Of a stretch of 64,000 nt of DNA, positions 1-7,661 are shown in pieces. The DNA comes from JACCXE01 sp963718605 (GTDB taxonomy: Bacteria; Actinomycetota; Acidimicrobiia; Acidimicrobiales; JACCXE01), in NCBI GenBank assembly GCA_963718605.1, contig OY970363.1:124001-188000 (forward strand), in the 5' to 3' direction. Positions within the stretch are counted from its first letter, which is position 1. Every line of letters begins with the position of its first letter. The position numbers were made by a program, and so were the translations under genes. The notes beneath the pieces were generated by a model that saw nothing but the letters and a program-made list of their open reading frames with translations, made no database searches and had not been told where the DNA came from.

Positions 1-1047
1 CAGGCTCATGCCGCGGGGAACGTCGCGCAGGTGGGCCGCGGCATCGCCGGACTGGCCGGTGTCGACGAGCCGGGGCCGCGGGTCGGGCCGCTCGCGACCC
101 CGGTTGCGGGCGCGTTGATCGAGTTGACGCAACAAGCCACCTAGACCGGCGGGTTGCAACACCACAGCGGCGATCAGCAAGAGCGCTGAGAACAGCGGCG
201 CGTCGCGCCCGAACCCGGTGAAGATCTGCGGCACACCGTTCAGCAGCAGCGCGGCGACCACGATGCCGAACCCGGAGCCCGCACCGCCGACGACCACGAT
301 GCTCACCAGCAACAACGACTGCAGCAGCGCGAAGGGCGACGTATCGCTGATCGCACCCGGTGCCTCTTTGAACGCGAGAATGGCGCCGGCCACGCCGGTG
401 AGCGCGCCGGCCAACGAATACGCGAACAGCTTCGTGGGCCCCGGGTCAATGCCGAACGCATTGGCCCGCGCTTCCACGTCGCGCACGGCGAGCAACGACC
501 GGCCGGCGCGGGTGACGTTCACGCGATGGCGCAGCAGTAGCACCACGGCCACGCACGCCACGCTGAAGAAGTAGAGGTCGTTGGCTGAAGCCAGTAATGA
601 CGGACGGTCCAGCGTGAGGTCGGCGCCGGTCAGCCGATGATCGGGAAACACGAACCGCTGCGCCGCCAGTTGAAAGGCGAGGGTGACGATCGCGACCTGC
701 AGGCCGCGGATGCGTAGCGAAGGTAACCCGGCGATCGTCGCGACGATCGTGGTGACGACGACGCCGCACAACATCGCCAGCGGCCAGGGCGCGCCCCGTC
801 CTCCGGCTTGGATCGTCGCGAACGCGCCAATGCCGACGAATGCGGCCTGCGCCAACGACAGCTGCCCGGCGCGACCGACCAACACGTCCAGACCGAGCGC
901 CGCAATTGCGATCGCGCCGACGCCGGCGAGAATCGTGAGCGTTGACGCGCGCACTCCGGGCAACATCGGCGCCAACAAGGCGAGCGCGATGCCCGCCGCC
1001 GCGAGCGAGCGCGTGGGCCGGGCGAAACTATCGAGCAGCCGTGGCAC
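1..1047 (-). CDS. livM: Branched-chain amino-acid-type ABC transporter permease, LivM family (3' end beyond window)
   Basis: Membrane permease subunit of a LivFGHMK-type importer; it would pair with the LivH protein encoded just upstream. I take the GTG at 1047 as start; it overlaps the end of the livH-type gene by 20 bases, and the frame stays open to the left edge (349 codons visible, so the C-terminus is missing). Visible features are alternating hydrophobic helices, the loop pattern LRIRGLQVAIVTLAF around residue 105 and VRDVEARANAFGI around residue 190, both typical of LivM, followed by a long Arg/Asp-rich hydrophilic tail. The substrate is unknown: Liv-type systems also import amides, urea and aromatic acids. 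No ATPase gene for this copy is seen; it may lie left of the window. Confidence 0.85.
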   Translation of the reverse strand, partial: MPRLLDSFARPTRSLAAAGIALALLAPMLPGVRASTLTILAGVGAIAIAALGLDVLVGRAGQLSLAQAAFVGIGAFATIQAGGRGAPWPLAMLCGVVVTTIVATIAGLPSLRIRGLQVAIVTLAFQLAAQRFVFPDHRLTGADLTLDRPSLLASANDLYFFSVACVAVVLLLRHRVNVTRAGRSLLAVRDVEARANAFGIDPGPTKLFAYSLAGALTGVAGAILAFKEAPGAISDTSPFALLQSLLLVSIVVVGGAGSGFGIVVAALLLNGVPQIFTGFGRDAPLFSALLLIAAVVLQPAGLGGLLRQLDQRARNRGRERPDPRPRLVDTGQSGDAAAHLRDVPRGMSL

Positions 1048-1906
1048 CGAAGAGCCCCTTCGGACGCACCACCAACGTCGCGAGCACCAACGCGAGCACC
1101 AGCACGCTGTCGACGCCCGCGCCGGCATGCGCCTTGGCGAGTGCCTCGACCACGCCGACGATCAGGCTGCCGACGATCGCACCGCTGACCGAGTCGAGGC
1201 CGCCGATCACCGCACCGGCCAGCGCGGCCAGCGCGAACTCGGTCTGGCCGAACGGCGTCAACCCCCCGAAGGCCGGCGCGAGCAGAGCGGCCGCGAGGCC
1301 CGACAACACACCCGCCGCGACCCACGCGAAGCGGTACACCTGATTGACGGGCACGCCCAGCAACCGTGCGACGTCGGGGTCGCTCGTGGTCGCCTGCACG
1401 GCCAAGCCGAACTTGGTGCGAGTAAAGAACACGTAGAGCCCGAACGCCACTGCGCCGATCGCGATCACGCCGATCACCCGCGACGCTGCGAGCGTGGCGC
1501 CGAACAACTCGATCTTCCACTCGCCGACGGTCGACGGAGCGAACTGCGTGGCGGTGCCGAACAGGCGCAGCTCAAGCAGAGCCAGGAACAGGGCGATGCC
1601 CAGTGTCGCGATGAGCGCGTCGAGTGGCGGCCGCTGCACCAAGGGCCGCATCACCACGCGTTCCACGCCCAGCCCCATGAGTCCACCGACGATCAGTGCG
1701 ATGAGCAGCGTGGCGAAGCGGGGCGGGTGCACGTGCAGAACCGGAATACCGCGGTCGGCCCAACGCAACGCGAGAAAGAACCCGAACGCGCCTAGCTCAC
1801 CCTGCGCGATCGTGAGCGCCCGCGTGCAACGAAAAATCAGCACGACGCCAACCGCCATCAACGCGTAGGCCGCGCCGGAAGACAGCCCCGTGACGAGTTC
1901 GGCCAT
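1028..1906 (-). CDS. livH: Branched-chain amino-acid-type ABC transporter permease, LivH family
   Basis: LivH-type inner-membrane permease, 292 residues, the usual family length. The N-terminus MAELVTGLSSGAAYALMAVG is a typical LivH first helix. The pattern VQATTSDPDVARLLGVPVNQ near residue 150 corresponds to the cytoplasmic loop that contacts the ATPase. It lies 6 bases after the binding-protein gene and overlaps the LivM gene by 20 bases, so the three are almost certainly cotranscribed. It should form a heterodimeric channel with LivM. Substrate specificity cannot be read from the sequence. Confidence 0.88.
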   Translation of the reverse strand: MAELVTGLSSGAAYALMAVGVVLIFRCTRALTIAQGELGAFGFFLALRWADRGIPVLHVHPPRFATLLIALIVGGLMGLGVERVVMRPLVQRPPLDALIATLGIALFLALLELRLFGTATQFAPSTVGEWKIELFGATLAASRVIGVIAIGAVAFGLYVFFTRTKFGLAVQATTSDPDVARLLGVPVNQVYRFAWVAAGVLSGLAAALLAPAFGGLTPFGQTEFALAALAGAVIGGLDSVSGAIVGSLIVGVVEALAKAHAGAGVDSVLVLALVLATLVVRPKGLFGATAAR

Positions 1907-1912
1907 CGGTGG

Positions 1913-3301
1913 CTAGAAGCCCGAGGTGAAGTCGCGGTCCAGAGCCCAGTGGCCCTGATCCTCCTTCAGCACCGCCACGACGTTCGCACCCTCGCGGGTA
2001 TTCGCGTCGAAGTGGACCGGCGCCCAGATGTCGGGCTTGTAGTCCAAGCCCTGGAACGTGGCGCGGAAACTGTTCTGGCCCAGGGTGGCCGTGCGCTTGA
2101 TCGCCTCGCCGACGATCTGGCCGACTCCCCATCCGACGATGCCGAGGTCGTCCGGATTCTGGTTGGTTTGCGCGCGGTACTGGTCCTGGTACGTCTTGGT
2201 CCGCGGGTCGGTGAGCGGTAGCCACGGGCTGAACGCGCGGGCGTTCTGCAGCGCCGTCGGCGCGACCGCGAACGTGAGGTCGAACGCCCACGAGATCGAG
2301 TTCGCGAACCAGGTCGGGTGGTAGCCCGCGATTTGGGCCTGGTTGGCGAGCTTGGCCGCCGGCGTGGGCGCCATGTAGAGCCACGTCGCGGTCGCGCCCG
2401 AGCGCTTCAGGTCGAGGGCTACGCCTTGAAAGTCGTTGTCCTGCCCCTGAATCGCCTTGGAGTACACGGTCTGTCCGCCCAACGAATTGAAACGTTTCGC
2501 GAACGCGTCCTTGCCTGGGCTCAGCTCCGAGGTGTTTTCGTACACCACCGCGGCCTTGCGGGCGCTGAGCACTTTGTAGAAGTAGTCGGCGATCAGCGCG
2601 CCCTGGACGCCGTGGTCGATCGTTATGCCGAACGTCCATTTCTGTCCGGCGTCGAGGTTGGCCGGCGTCTGGATCTCGATGTTCGGCACACTGCGCGAGT
2701 CGAGATAGGTACCGATCGCTTTCTGGTTCTCAAGGCGATCGAGCACAACCACCGCGAACACCTTGTCGTCTTCGATCAGCTTTTGGGCCTCCTGCTTGCC
2801 CACGGACGCACTCGACTGCGTGTCGCGGATGATCACCTGCACTTTGCGGCCGTTGATGCCGCCCTTGCCGTTTACGTAGTTCCAGTAGACGTTGGCGCCC
2901 TTGTCGAAGTTCGACGGGACGGGCGCCGCGCCGGTAAGCGGCAACAGGTAGCCGATCTTGATCGACGTGTTCGTCACCCCGGTCGTGGGCCCAGCCGAGA
3001 CAGCTCCCGCCGCGGTGGTCGCGGTGGTGCCGTTCGCGAGGGTGGTATCGGTACCTCCGCCGGGAACGGTGTCGCCGGTGATGTCCGTGCCGAGTCCATC
3101 GCCGAGTGTCGTATCGGTGGTATCGCCGCCGGTCACACCGCCGGAGAGCGAGCCGCTGCTGAGCCCGGTACGGGCCAGCGCCTTTTGACCTTCGGCCCGG
3201 TCGAAGCGCGCACCGCACGCCGACGCGGCTAGCGCCACTGCCAGAACCAGCACCATCGCCGCGCGCGCACGGCGATTTCGGAATCGCGCCCCATTTGCCA
3301 T
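1913..3301 (-). CDS. Periplasmic-binding-protein-like lipoprotein of the Liv-type importer
   Basis: Substrate-binding component, 462 residues. The N-terminus has a basic stretch, a hydrophobic core and the lipobox AASAC with Cys29, so it should be a membrane-anchored lipoprotein. Residues ~35-115 form a Gly/Thr/Asp-rich low-complexity linker that would extend the binding domain from the membrane. The type I binding fold begins near TSIKIGYLLPLTG (residue ~120), the characteristic first strand of the LivK/AmiC group, and continues with ENTSELSPGKDAF and the paired lobes. It sits 6 bases upstream of livH and 18 bases downstream of a phosphatase gene. The ligand is unknown. Confidence 0.85.
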   Translation of the reverse strand: MANGARFRNRRARAAMVLVLAVALAASACGARFDRAEGQKALARTGLSSGSLSGGVTGGDTTDTTLGDGLGTDITGDTVPGGGTDTTLANGTTATTAAGAVSAGPTTGVTNTSIKIGYLLPLTGAAPVPSNFDKGANVYWNYVNGKGGINGRKVQVIIRDTQSSASVGKQEAQKLIEDDKVFAVVVLDRLENQKAIGTYLDSRSVPNIEIQTPANLDAGQKWTFGITIDHGVQGALIADYFYKVLSARKAAVVYENTSELSPGKDAFAKRFNSLGGQTVYSKAIQGQDNDFQGVALDLKRSGATATWLYMAPTPAAKLANQAQIAGYHPTWFANSISWAFDLTFAVAPTALQNARAFSPWLPLTDPRTKTYQDQYRAQTNQNPDDLGIVGWGVGQIVGEAIKRTATLGQNSFRATFQGLDYKPDIWAPVHFDANTREGANVVAVLKEDQGHWALDRDFTSGF

Positions 3302-3319
3302 CGGCGGCGACCTTACGCC

Positions 3320-3961
3320 TTAGGCAAGAAGGGTCGCTGTGACCTCTGTCAGAGTGGAGAACGCGGTGTGGGCGATGCCTTCCTGCGCGCACCACGCGGC
3401 GAGGGCGCCCTTGGCGAAAACGACATCGGCCACGCGCGCCGCGTGCCGATCACTGGTGCCGTCGCCGATGAACACCGTGGCCCGCCCGCGGCCGGCTGCC
3501 GCGCGCACGATCGTGGGCTTGCAGGTGCCGCAGACGCCGCACGCCGCGCACGTCGGGTCGGCGTGGGGCGACACAAGCGTGTTGGAGCGAAAGTCGATCG
3601 TGTTCGTAAAGACCGGGATGTCGAGCGGCGCGATCGCGTCGGCGATGTAGTACCCCCAGCCATCGGAGACGACGGTGACCTCCGCTCCCGCCGCCGTCAG
3701 CCGTTCGACGAGCGGGTGAAAGGCAGGGTCCACGGGCACCTCTTTGGCCACGTCGCGCCGCGTCTGTTCACTCGTCGACTCAGGAATGCACTGCCACTGA
3801 AGCTCGATGCACTCGCGGCTGCCGAGCGTGCCGGCTTTGTACTGCTCGTCGAGTTCGGCCCAGCCGGTAGCGCCCAGCCGCTCGAGCAGGTGCACGCCGA
3901 CGTCGTCGAGCGTGATGGTGCCGTCAAAGTCGAAGAACACCGACGCGTTCGTCAGGTCCAA
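3320..3961 (-). CDS. HAD-superfamily (MtnX/SerB-like) phosphatase
   Basis: Cytosolic haloacid-dehalogenase-type phosphatase, 213 residues. Motif I is DFDGT (nucleophile Asp11, acid Asp13), motif II is VVSDG around residue 99, and motif IV is IGDGTSDRHAA around residue 166. A CxxCxxCxxC cluster (CAACGVCGTCK) near residue 140 resembles the Cys-rich insert of MtnX-like and plant thiamine-phosphate phosphatases and probably binds zinc. The substrate could be a methionine-salvage enolphosphate or another small phosphomonoester; no other methionine-salvage gene is adjacent. It lies in the minus-strand run between a four-Cys protein (6-base gap) and the binding-protein gene (18-base gap). Confidence 0.75.
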   Translation of the reverse strand: MDLTNASVFFDFDGTITLDDVGVHLLERLGATGWAELDEQYKAGTLGSRECIELQWQCIPESTSEQTRRDVAKEVPVDPAFHPLVERLTAAGAEVTVVSDGWGYYIADAIAPLDIPVFTNTIDFRSNTLVSPHADPTCAACGVCGTCKPTIVRAAAGRGRATVFIGDGTSDRHAARVADVVFAKGALAAWCAQEGIAHTAFSTLTEVTATLLA

Positions 3962-3967
3962 TGCGGA

Positions 3968-4324
3968 CTAGCGCTTTCCCCGCTTGCGCTTGAACTTGGC
4001 GACCAAGCCCTTGTCCTTCTTCGCTTGCGCGGCGCGGTGTTCGGCCAGCACGTCGGCGCCGATGGTGTTGATGACGTCTTCGGCCATATCGAGCACCGCC
4101 GCGGCTTCTTTCGGGTCGACGGGCGGCGGCTCGGGATCGGGCTGGGTGTCGGCGAGCGCACCGAGTGTCCAGCCCGCGTCCCAGGTGCGCCGCGCGTACG
4201 CGGGACAATCGTCGGGGCATTTCCACGGCGCTTCCGGCGCCAGATCGAGCCGGCACATCCGAACCATTTCGCCGTTGCCGTAGGTGCGCGTGGCGTAGTG
4301 CTTGCAGTCCTCGCGCATCGCCAT
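3968..4324 (-). CDS. Conserved small protein with four-Cys motif, function unknown
   Basis: A 118-residue soluble protein that I do not recognise by name. The N-terminal third carries Cys7, Cys24, Cys36 and Cys40 (last pair in KCPDDCP), a likely structural zinc site. The rest is acidic then strongly basic, ending KFKRKRGKR, which could contact nucleic acid or membrane. It begins 3 bases after the ABC ATPase gene ends and stops 6 bases before the HAD phosphatase start, so it is inside the operon. The start ATG is at 4324; a second in-frame ATG two codons later is equally possible. Confidence 0.6.
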   Translation of the reverse strand: MAMREDCKHYATRTYGNGEMVRMCRLDLAPEAPWKCPDDCPAYARRTWDAGWTLGALADTQPDPEPPPVDPKEAAAVLDMAEDVINTIGADVLAEHRAAQAKKDKGLVAKFKRKRGKR

Positions 4325-4327
4325 GGA

Positions 4328-5287
4328 TTACATCGTTCCACGTTCGTACAGCGTGCGGATCGCGCTCTCGATGTCGGGTTCCTCGATCGTGAGTTCGACG
4401 ATCTCGGCGGCGGCGGCGACCGCCGCGATTACGGAGGCCGCTGAAGTCAGCGATCGCTTGAACCCGAGTCGCTGGCGCGTGCCCTCCACCGAGAGCACGC
4501 GAGTGCCTTCGATCTGCAGGGGTGCGGTCGGAACCGCGAGGTCGACGACCAGTGTGCGCTCTTCGCCGAGGCGTTCGATCACGTCGGTCAACCCGCCGTC
4601 GAACAACAACCTGCCGTGGTCGATGATCATCACGCGCTGACACAACCGCTCGATGTCGTCGAGGTCGTGCGTGGTCAACAACACCGTGGTGCCGCGCTCG
4701 GTGTTGCGCCGCGCCAGGAACTCGCGCACCCGCGCCTTGCTCACCACGTCGAGGCCGATCGTGGGTTCGTCGAGGTAGACGATCGCGGGGTCGTGCAGCA
4801 GCGCGGCCGCAATGTCGCCGCGCATGCGCTGGCCGAGCGACAGTTGACGGACCGGCACTTCGAGCAACTCGTCGAGGTCGAGCAGTGCGATCAGTTCGTC
4901 GAGGGTCTCGCGATAGCGCGCGTCATCCACCCGGTACACGCGACGCAGCAAATCGAAGCTGTCGACGAGCGGCAGGTCCCACCAGAGTTGACTCCGCTGG
5001 CCGAACACGACGCCGACGTGCCGTGAGACCTCAAATCGTTTGCGGGAGGGGTCGAGGCCGTTCACGCGTACGGTGCCGTGCGAGGGCACGAGGATGCCGG
5101 TGAGCATCTTGATGGTCGTCGACTTTCCGGCGCCGTTGGGCCCGATGTAACCGACCATCTCGCCCGGCTCGATCGAGAACGTGAGCCCCGACACCGCGAC
5201 CACCTCTTCGATGCGGCGGCGGATCCTGCCCGTCCGTCGTCGGACGCGGAACGTCTTGCCTAGGTCGGTCGCGTCGATCACGCCCAT
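4328..5287 (-). CDS. ABC-2 type exporter ATP-binding protein
   Basis: Nucleotide-binding subunit of an ABC-2 exporter, 319 residues. Walker A is GPNGAGKST (residue ~60), the signature is LSLGQRMRG (~155), Walker B is IVYLDEPTIGLD (~175), and the H-loop is TTHDLDD (~208). The LSLGQRMRG form and the long C-terminal extension are typical of the DUF990-permease-linked ATPases (often called daunorubicin-resistance-like). The start is the ATG at 5287, which shares one base with the stop of the upstream permease (TGATG), implying translational coupling. The minus-strand frame is open further upstream, but that stretch is antiparallel to the permease gene and is not coding. Confidence 0.88.
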   Translation of the reverse strand: MGVIDATDLGKTFRVRRRTGRIRRRIEEVVAVSGLTFSIEPGEMVGYIGPNGAGKSTTIKMLTGILVPSHGTVRVNGLDPSRKRFEVSRHVGVVFGQRSQLWWDLPLVDSFDLLRRVYRVDDARYRETLDELIALLDLDELLEVPVRQLSLGQRMRGDIAAALLHDPAIVYLDEPTIGLDVVSKARVREFLARRNTERGTTVLLTTHDLDDIERLCQRVMIIDHGRLLFDGGLTDVIERLGEERTLVVDLAVPTAPLQIEGTRVLSVEGTRQRLGFKRSLTSAASVIAAVAAAAEIVELTIEEPDIESAIRTLYERGTM

Positions 5288-6090
5288 CAGCTGCCGGTGC
5301 TCCGGTAGTGCCGAACGGCGACGCGCCACATCGTCGACGCGAGCAACACCGTTATGACGGCGACCGCGGGGCTGGCGAACGGAGTCCACGCGGGCAGGCC
5401 GAGCCGATCGTGGCGATTGAGGACGTAGGTCGCCGGGAAGTAGTTCACAAACGCGACGGGCAGTGTGTAGGCGAGGATGCGGCGCAACCACGCGCCGTAG
5501 ATGCCGAGTGGATACTGCGACAGGTAGTTGCCGCCGTACGTCAGGGCGTTCTGCGCCTCGCGTGCCTCCACCCACCAGAAGCACACGCAACTCGTGAGCA
5601 CCCACAGCGCGGAGAAGATCGTCGCGCCCGTGACCACGGACAGCGCAGTCATCCCAATGCGCGCCGGCGTCCAGTGGATCCCCGCGACGTGGCACCCGAT
5701 CCCGAATACCAGCGCGCCTTCGGCGACCTTGCCGAGGCGGCGCAGCGAGAACCGGTCCGCCAACACCTGGACGAGCGGCGAGGCCGGGCGAAGCAACAGG
5801 CGGTCGAAGGTGCCCATGCGAATCTCGACCTGGACGTACTCGATCGAGCCAACGAACAGGTCGGCGAGACCGAACGCGAAGTTGCCGAGGCCATAGAGGA
5901 ACGCCACCTCGCCCAACGACCAACCGGCGAGGGTTGGCACATTCGAGAACACCACGAGGATGGCCACGAAGTCGAGCGCGGTCACCGTGAACTGGCTGAG
6001 CGTGAACAAGGCAAAGCTCAGCCGGTATTGCATGTCGGACCGCACCCGCGCTCCCCCGATAATCCAGTAGGTGCGCATCGCGTCAGCCAC
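5287..6090 (-). CDS. ABC-2 type permease (DUF990/ABC2_membrane_6 family)
   Basis: Membrane subunit of the exporter, 267 residues, with about six hydrophobic segments. The sequence GTFDRLLLRPASPLVQVLAD near residue 95 and the terminal loop VNYFPATYVLNR are hallmark patterns of this permease family. It overlaps the second permease gene by 8 bases upstream and couples to the ATPase gene by a one-base TGATG overlap. Two different permeases plus one ATPase imply a heterodimeric membrane domain. The cargo is unknown. Confidence 0.85.
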   Translation of the reverse strand: MADAMRTYWIIGGARVRSDMQYRLSFALFTLSQFTVTALDFVAILVVFSNVPTLAGWSLGEVAFLYGLGNFAFGLADLFVGSIEYVQVEIRMGTFDRLLLRPASPLVQVLADRFSLRRLGKVAEGALVFGIGCHVAGIHWTPARIGMTALSVVTGATIFSALWVLTSCVCFWWVEAREAQNALTYGGNYLSQYPLGIYGAWLRRILAYTLPVAFVNYFPATYVLNRHDRLGLPAWTPFASPAVAVITVLLASTMWRVAVRHYRSTGS

Positions 6091-6907
6091 CTTGGATCAC
6101 CACCCGGCGTGTCGCGCTCGTCATTAGGACGCGGCCGGCGAGAAGCAGCACGGCGGCCCAGCCGATCTGCAGCAGCACCCGTTGCAAGGCGGCGGCGCCG
6201 GTGACCGAACCGAGGAAGACGTCGACCGGAGTCTGGACCAGTCCGGCAAAGGGCAGGAGGCGGCCGACCTGTTCGAGGCCACTCGGAAAGAGCGACAGGG
6301 GCACCAACACGCCGGAGAAGAACATGGTGACGGAGTCGACGAGTTGCCGCGTGCCGCGCGTGTCGAGCAGCCAAAACGCCGAGAGGTGCACCAGGAACCG
6401 CAGGCCGAAGCCAGTCAACAGCGCGGCGGCCAACGACACCGCGAAGAGCGCGACTGCGCCGGCCGACGCCGGGCCTTGCAGGTCGTAGACGAGCGCGCCG
6501 ATGGCCACGATCGGCACGCCGCGCCCGACCAGCTGGAACACGCCGCGGCCGACGTCGGCCGAGAGCCACCACAGCTGAAAGTCGGCGGGGCGATACAGGT
6601 CGCAGACGATGTCGCCCGTCTTCACGCGCTCGGTGATCTCATCACCGTCACCGAAGATGCCTACATAGGACATCAACGCCTGGCTCAGCACGCTGAACGT
6701 GACGAAGCCCGACGCACTCAGTCCCCCGGCACCCGGGCGCGCATGGACAATCGCAACGAGGACCGCGGCGCGGATGAATCCGAAGATCGAATTCGTGAAG
6801 ACCCCGGCGATGGTCGCGGCGCGATACGTCGACCAGCGACGAAAGCTTCGCTTCGCAACCTCCGCGTACAGCCGCACGTACTCGTCCCCCACCGCGGAGC
6901 GCACCAA
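6083..6907 (-). CDS. ABC-2 type permease, second subunit
   Basis: Partner permease, up to 274 residues. YRAATIAGVFTNSIFGFIR marks the first membrane segment and VKTGDIVCDLYRPADFQLWW (residues ~94-113) is the conserved amphipathic loop of this family. The start is uncertain: TTG at 6907, GTG at 6904 and GTG at 6892 are all in frame. It is the first gene of the minus-strand operon and is separated from the divergent lipoprotein gene by only about 30 bases, so the two promoters must overlap each other or the coding ends. Confidence 0.82.
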   Translation of the reverse strand: MVRSAVGDEYVRLYAEVAKRSFRRWSTYRAATIAGVFTNSIFGFIRAAVLVAIVHARPGAGGLSASGFVTFSVLSQALMSYVGIFGDGDEITERVKTGDIVCDLYRPADFQLWWLSADVGRGVFQLVGRGVPIVAIGALVYDLQGPASAGAVALFAVSLAAALLTGFGLRFLVHLSAFWLLDTRGTRQLVDSVTMFFSGVLVPLSLFPSGLEQVGRLLPFAGLVQTPVDVFLGSVTGAAALQRVLLQIGWAAVLLLAGRVLMTSATRRVVIQGG

Positions 6908-6939
6908 CTGCGCTCGACGCCGTAGCTACGGTAGCCACC

Positions 6940-7386
6940 ATGCCACGACGCATCGCCGCCCTTTTGGCCATCCTCGCCTTCGCCGCCGGATTCGCCGCGT
7001 GTTCCAAGGACAAGAAGTCATCGGATACGGCCAGCGACACCACCACGACCAGCACCGCGGTCACGGTCGCTCCAACCACGGTCACGAACGCGGCGCCGAG
7101 TGGCCCCGCGTCAACGCCGCAAGCGGCGGCGAATGGTTTGTACGGAGCGTGGAAGAAGGGCGACCAAAAGGACGCCGCCAACTACGCGAAACCGCAGGCG
7201 ATTTCGAAGATGTTCTCGCACCCCTACAACGACCCGTCGGTGGCCTACACCAACCAGGGCTGCGAACCGCAGGGCGGCCAGTTCAAGTGCGCCTGGTCCT
7301 ACGAGGGCGGCGCCCTCATCATGACGGTAGAAGCCTGGCCCGGCGGCGGCTTCGTAGTGGATTCCATCACCTACATCGCGGATTAG
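6940..7386 (+). CDS. Small secreted lipoprotein, function unknown
   Basis: 148 residues with a clear lipoprotein signal: basic MPRR, a hydrophobic core and Cys21 in GFAAC. A Thr/Ser-rich linker (residues ~27-60) precedes a compact domain of about 85 residues with two Cys (CEPQGGQFKC) that could form a disulfide outside the cell. It is the only plus-strand gene before 21.7 kb and is divergent from the exporter operon. The stop codon at 7384-7386 is the first part of a perfect hairpin. I do not recognise a named family. Confidence 0.7.
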   Translation: MPRRIAALLAILAFAAGFAACSKDKKSSDTASDTTTTSTAVTVAPTTVTNAAPSGPASTPQAAANGLYGAWKKGDQKDAANYAKPQAISKMFSHPYNDPSVAYTNQGCEPQGGQFKCAWSYEGGALIMTVEAWPGGGFVVDSITYIAD

Positions 7387-7412
7387 GCGCCGAACCAGAG
7401 GTTCGGCGCCTA
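7384..7412. terminator. Perfect 13-bp hairpin overlapping the lipoprotein stop codon
   Basis: Arms 7384-7396 and 7400-7412 are exact reverse complements around a 3-base loop (AGA). The left arm includes the TAG stop. No run of T follows on either side, so it is a stem-type terminator or mRNA-end structure rather than a classic intrinsic terminator. It is the first of a string of hairpins up to 7660. Confidence 0.7.
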
Positions 7413-7420
7413 GCTTTAAG

Positions 7421-7660
7421 GACGCCCTTCGGGCGCGGCTTACGAAGGCCGGACTGGCCAAGCAAGATCCGGCCTTGGGCCGTCGAATCTGTACCGCCAG
7501 CGTCGTCTCGGCACACCTACGGAGTGTGCCGGCAACCCTCGGGGTTACGGCCACGGGCGCGAAGGATCCGGCTTGGCCGGTCCGTAGCGAAAGAACGCCG
7601 GCCGTCAGGCCGTCGAAACAGCTCGCCGTCGAACCTCCGGTTCGGCGGCGAAAGGCGAGC
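7421..7660. repeat. Cluster of short inverted repeats in a convergent intergenic region
   Basis: This 240-base stretch contains no supported gene and consists largely of small stems with tight loops: 7423-7435 (5-bp arms, TTC loop), 7445-7476 (9-bp arms, 14-base spacer), 7509-7531 (8-bp arms), 7534-7546 (5-bp arms, TCG loop), 7564-7583 (imperfect, one bulge), 7599-7612 (5-bp arms) and 7624-7650 (12-bp arms with one mismatch, TCC loop), the last enclosed by 7-bp arms 7621-7627/7654-7660. The 7624-7650 stem core (GAACC..GGTTC) resembles the hairpin at 7384-7412, suggesting related units. It lies exactly between two converging genes and may act as a bidirectional terminator array or be a degenerate intergenic repeat element. 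Confidence 0.7.
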
Positions 7661-7661
7661 G

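Noticed and set aside
683..3232. Long plus-strand open frames opposite the LivH and binding-protein genes
   Set aside because: They are antisense to well-supported genes, rich in Arg/Ala/Gly and lack domains or ribosome-binding sites; high GC produces such frames throughout.
5287..5923. Upstream extension of the ABC-2 ATPase frame
   Set aside because: The extension lies over the permease gene in another frame and has no conserved sequence; the ATG at 5287 gives the usual family start.
7384..7660. CRISPR array in the hairpin cluster
   Set aside because: Stems are of differing sequence and spacing, and there are no equal spacers or cas genes.
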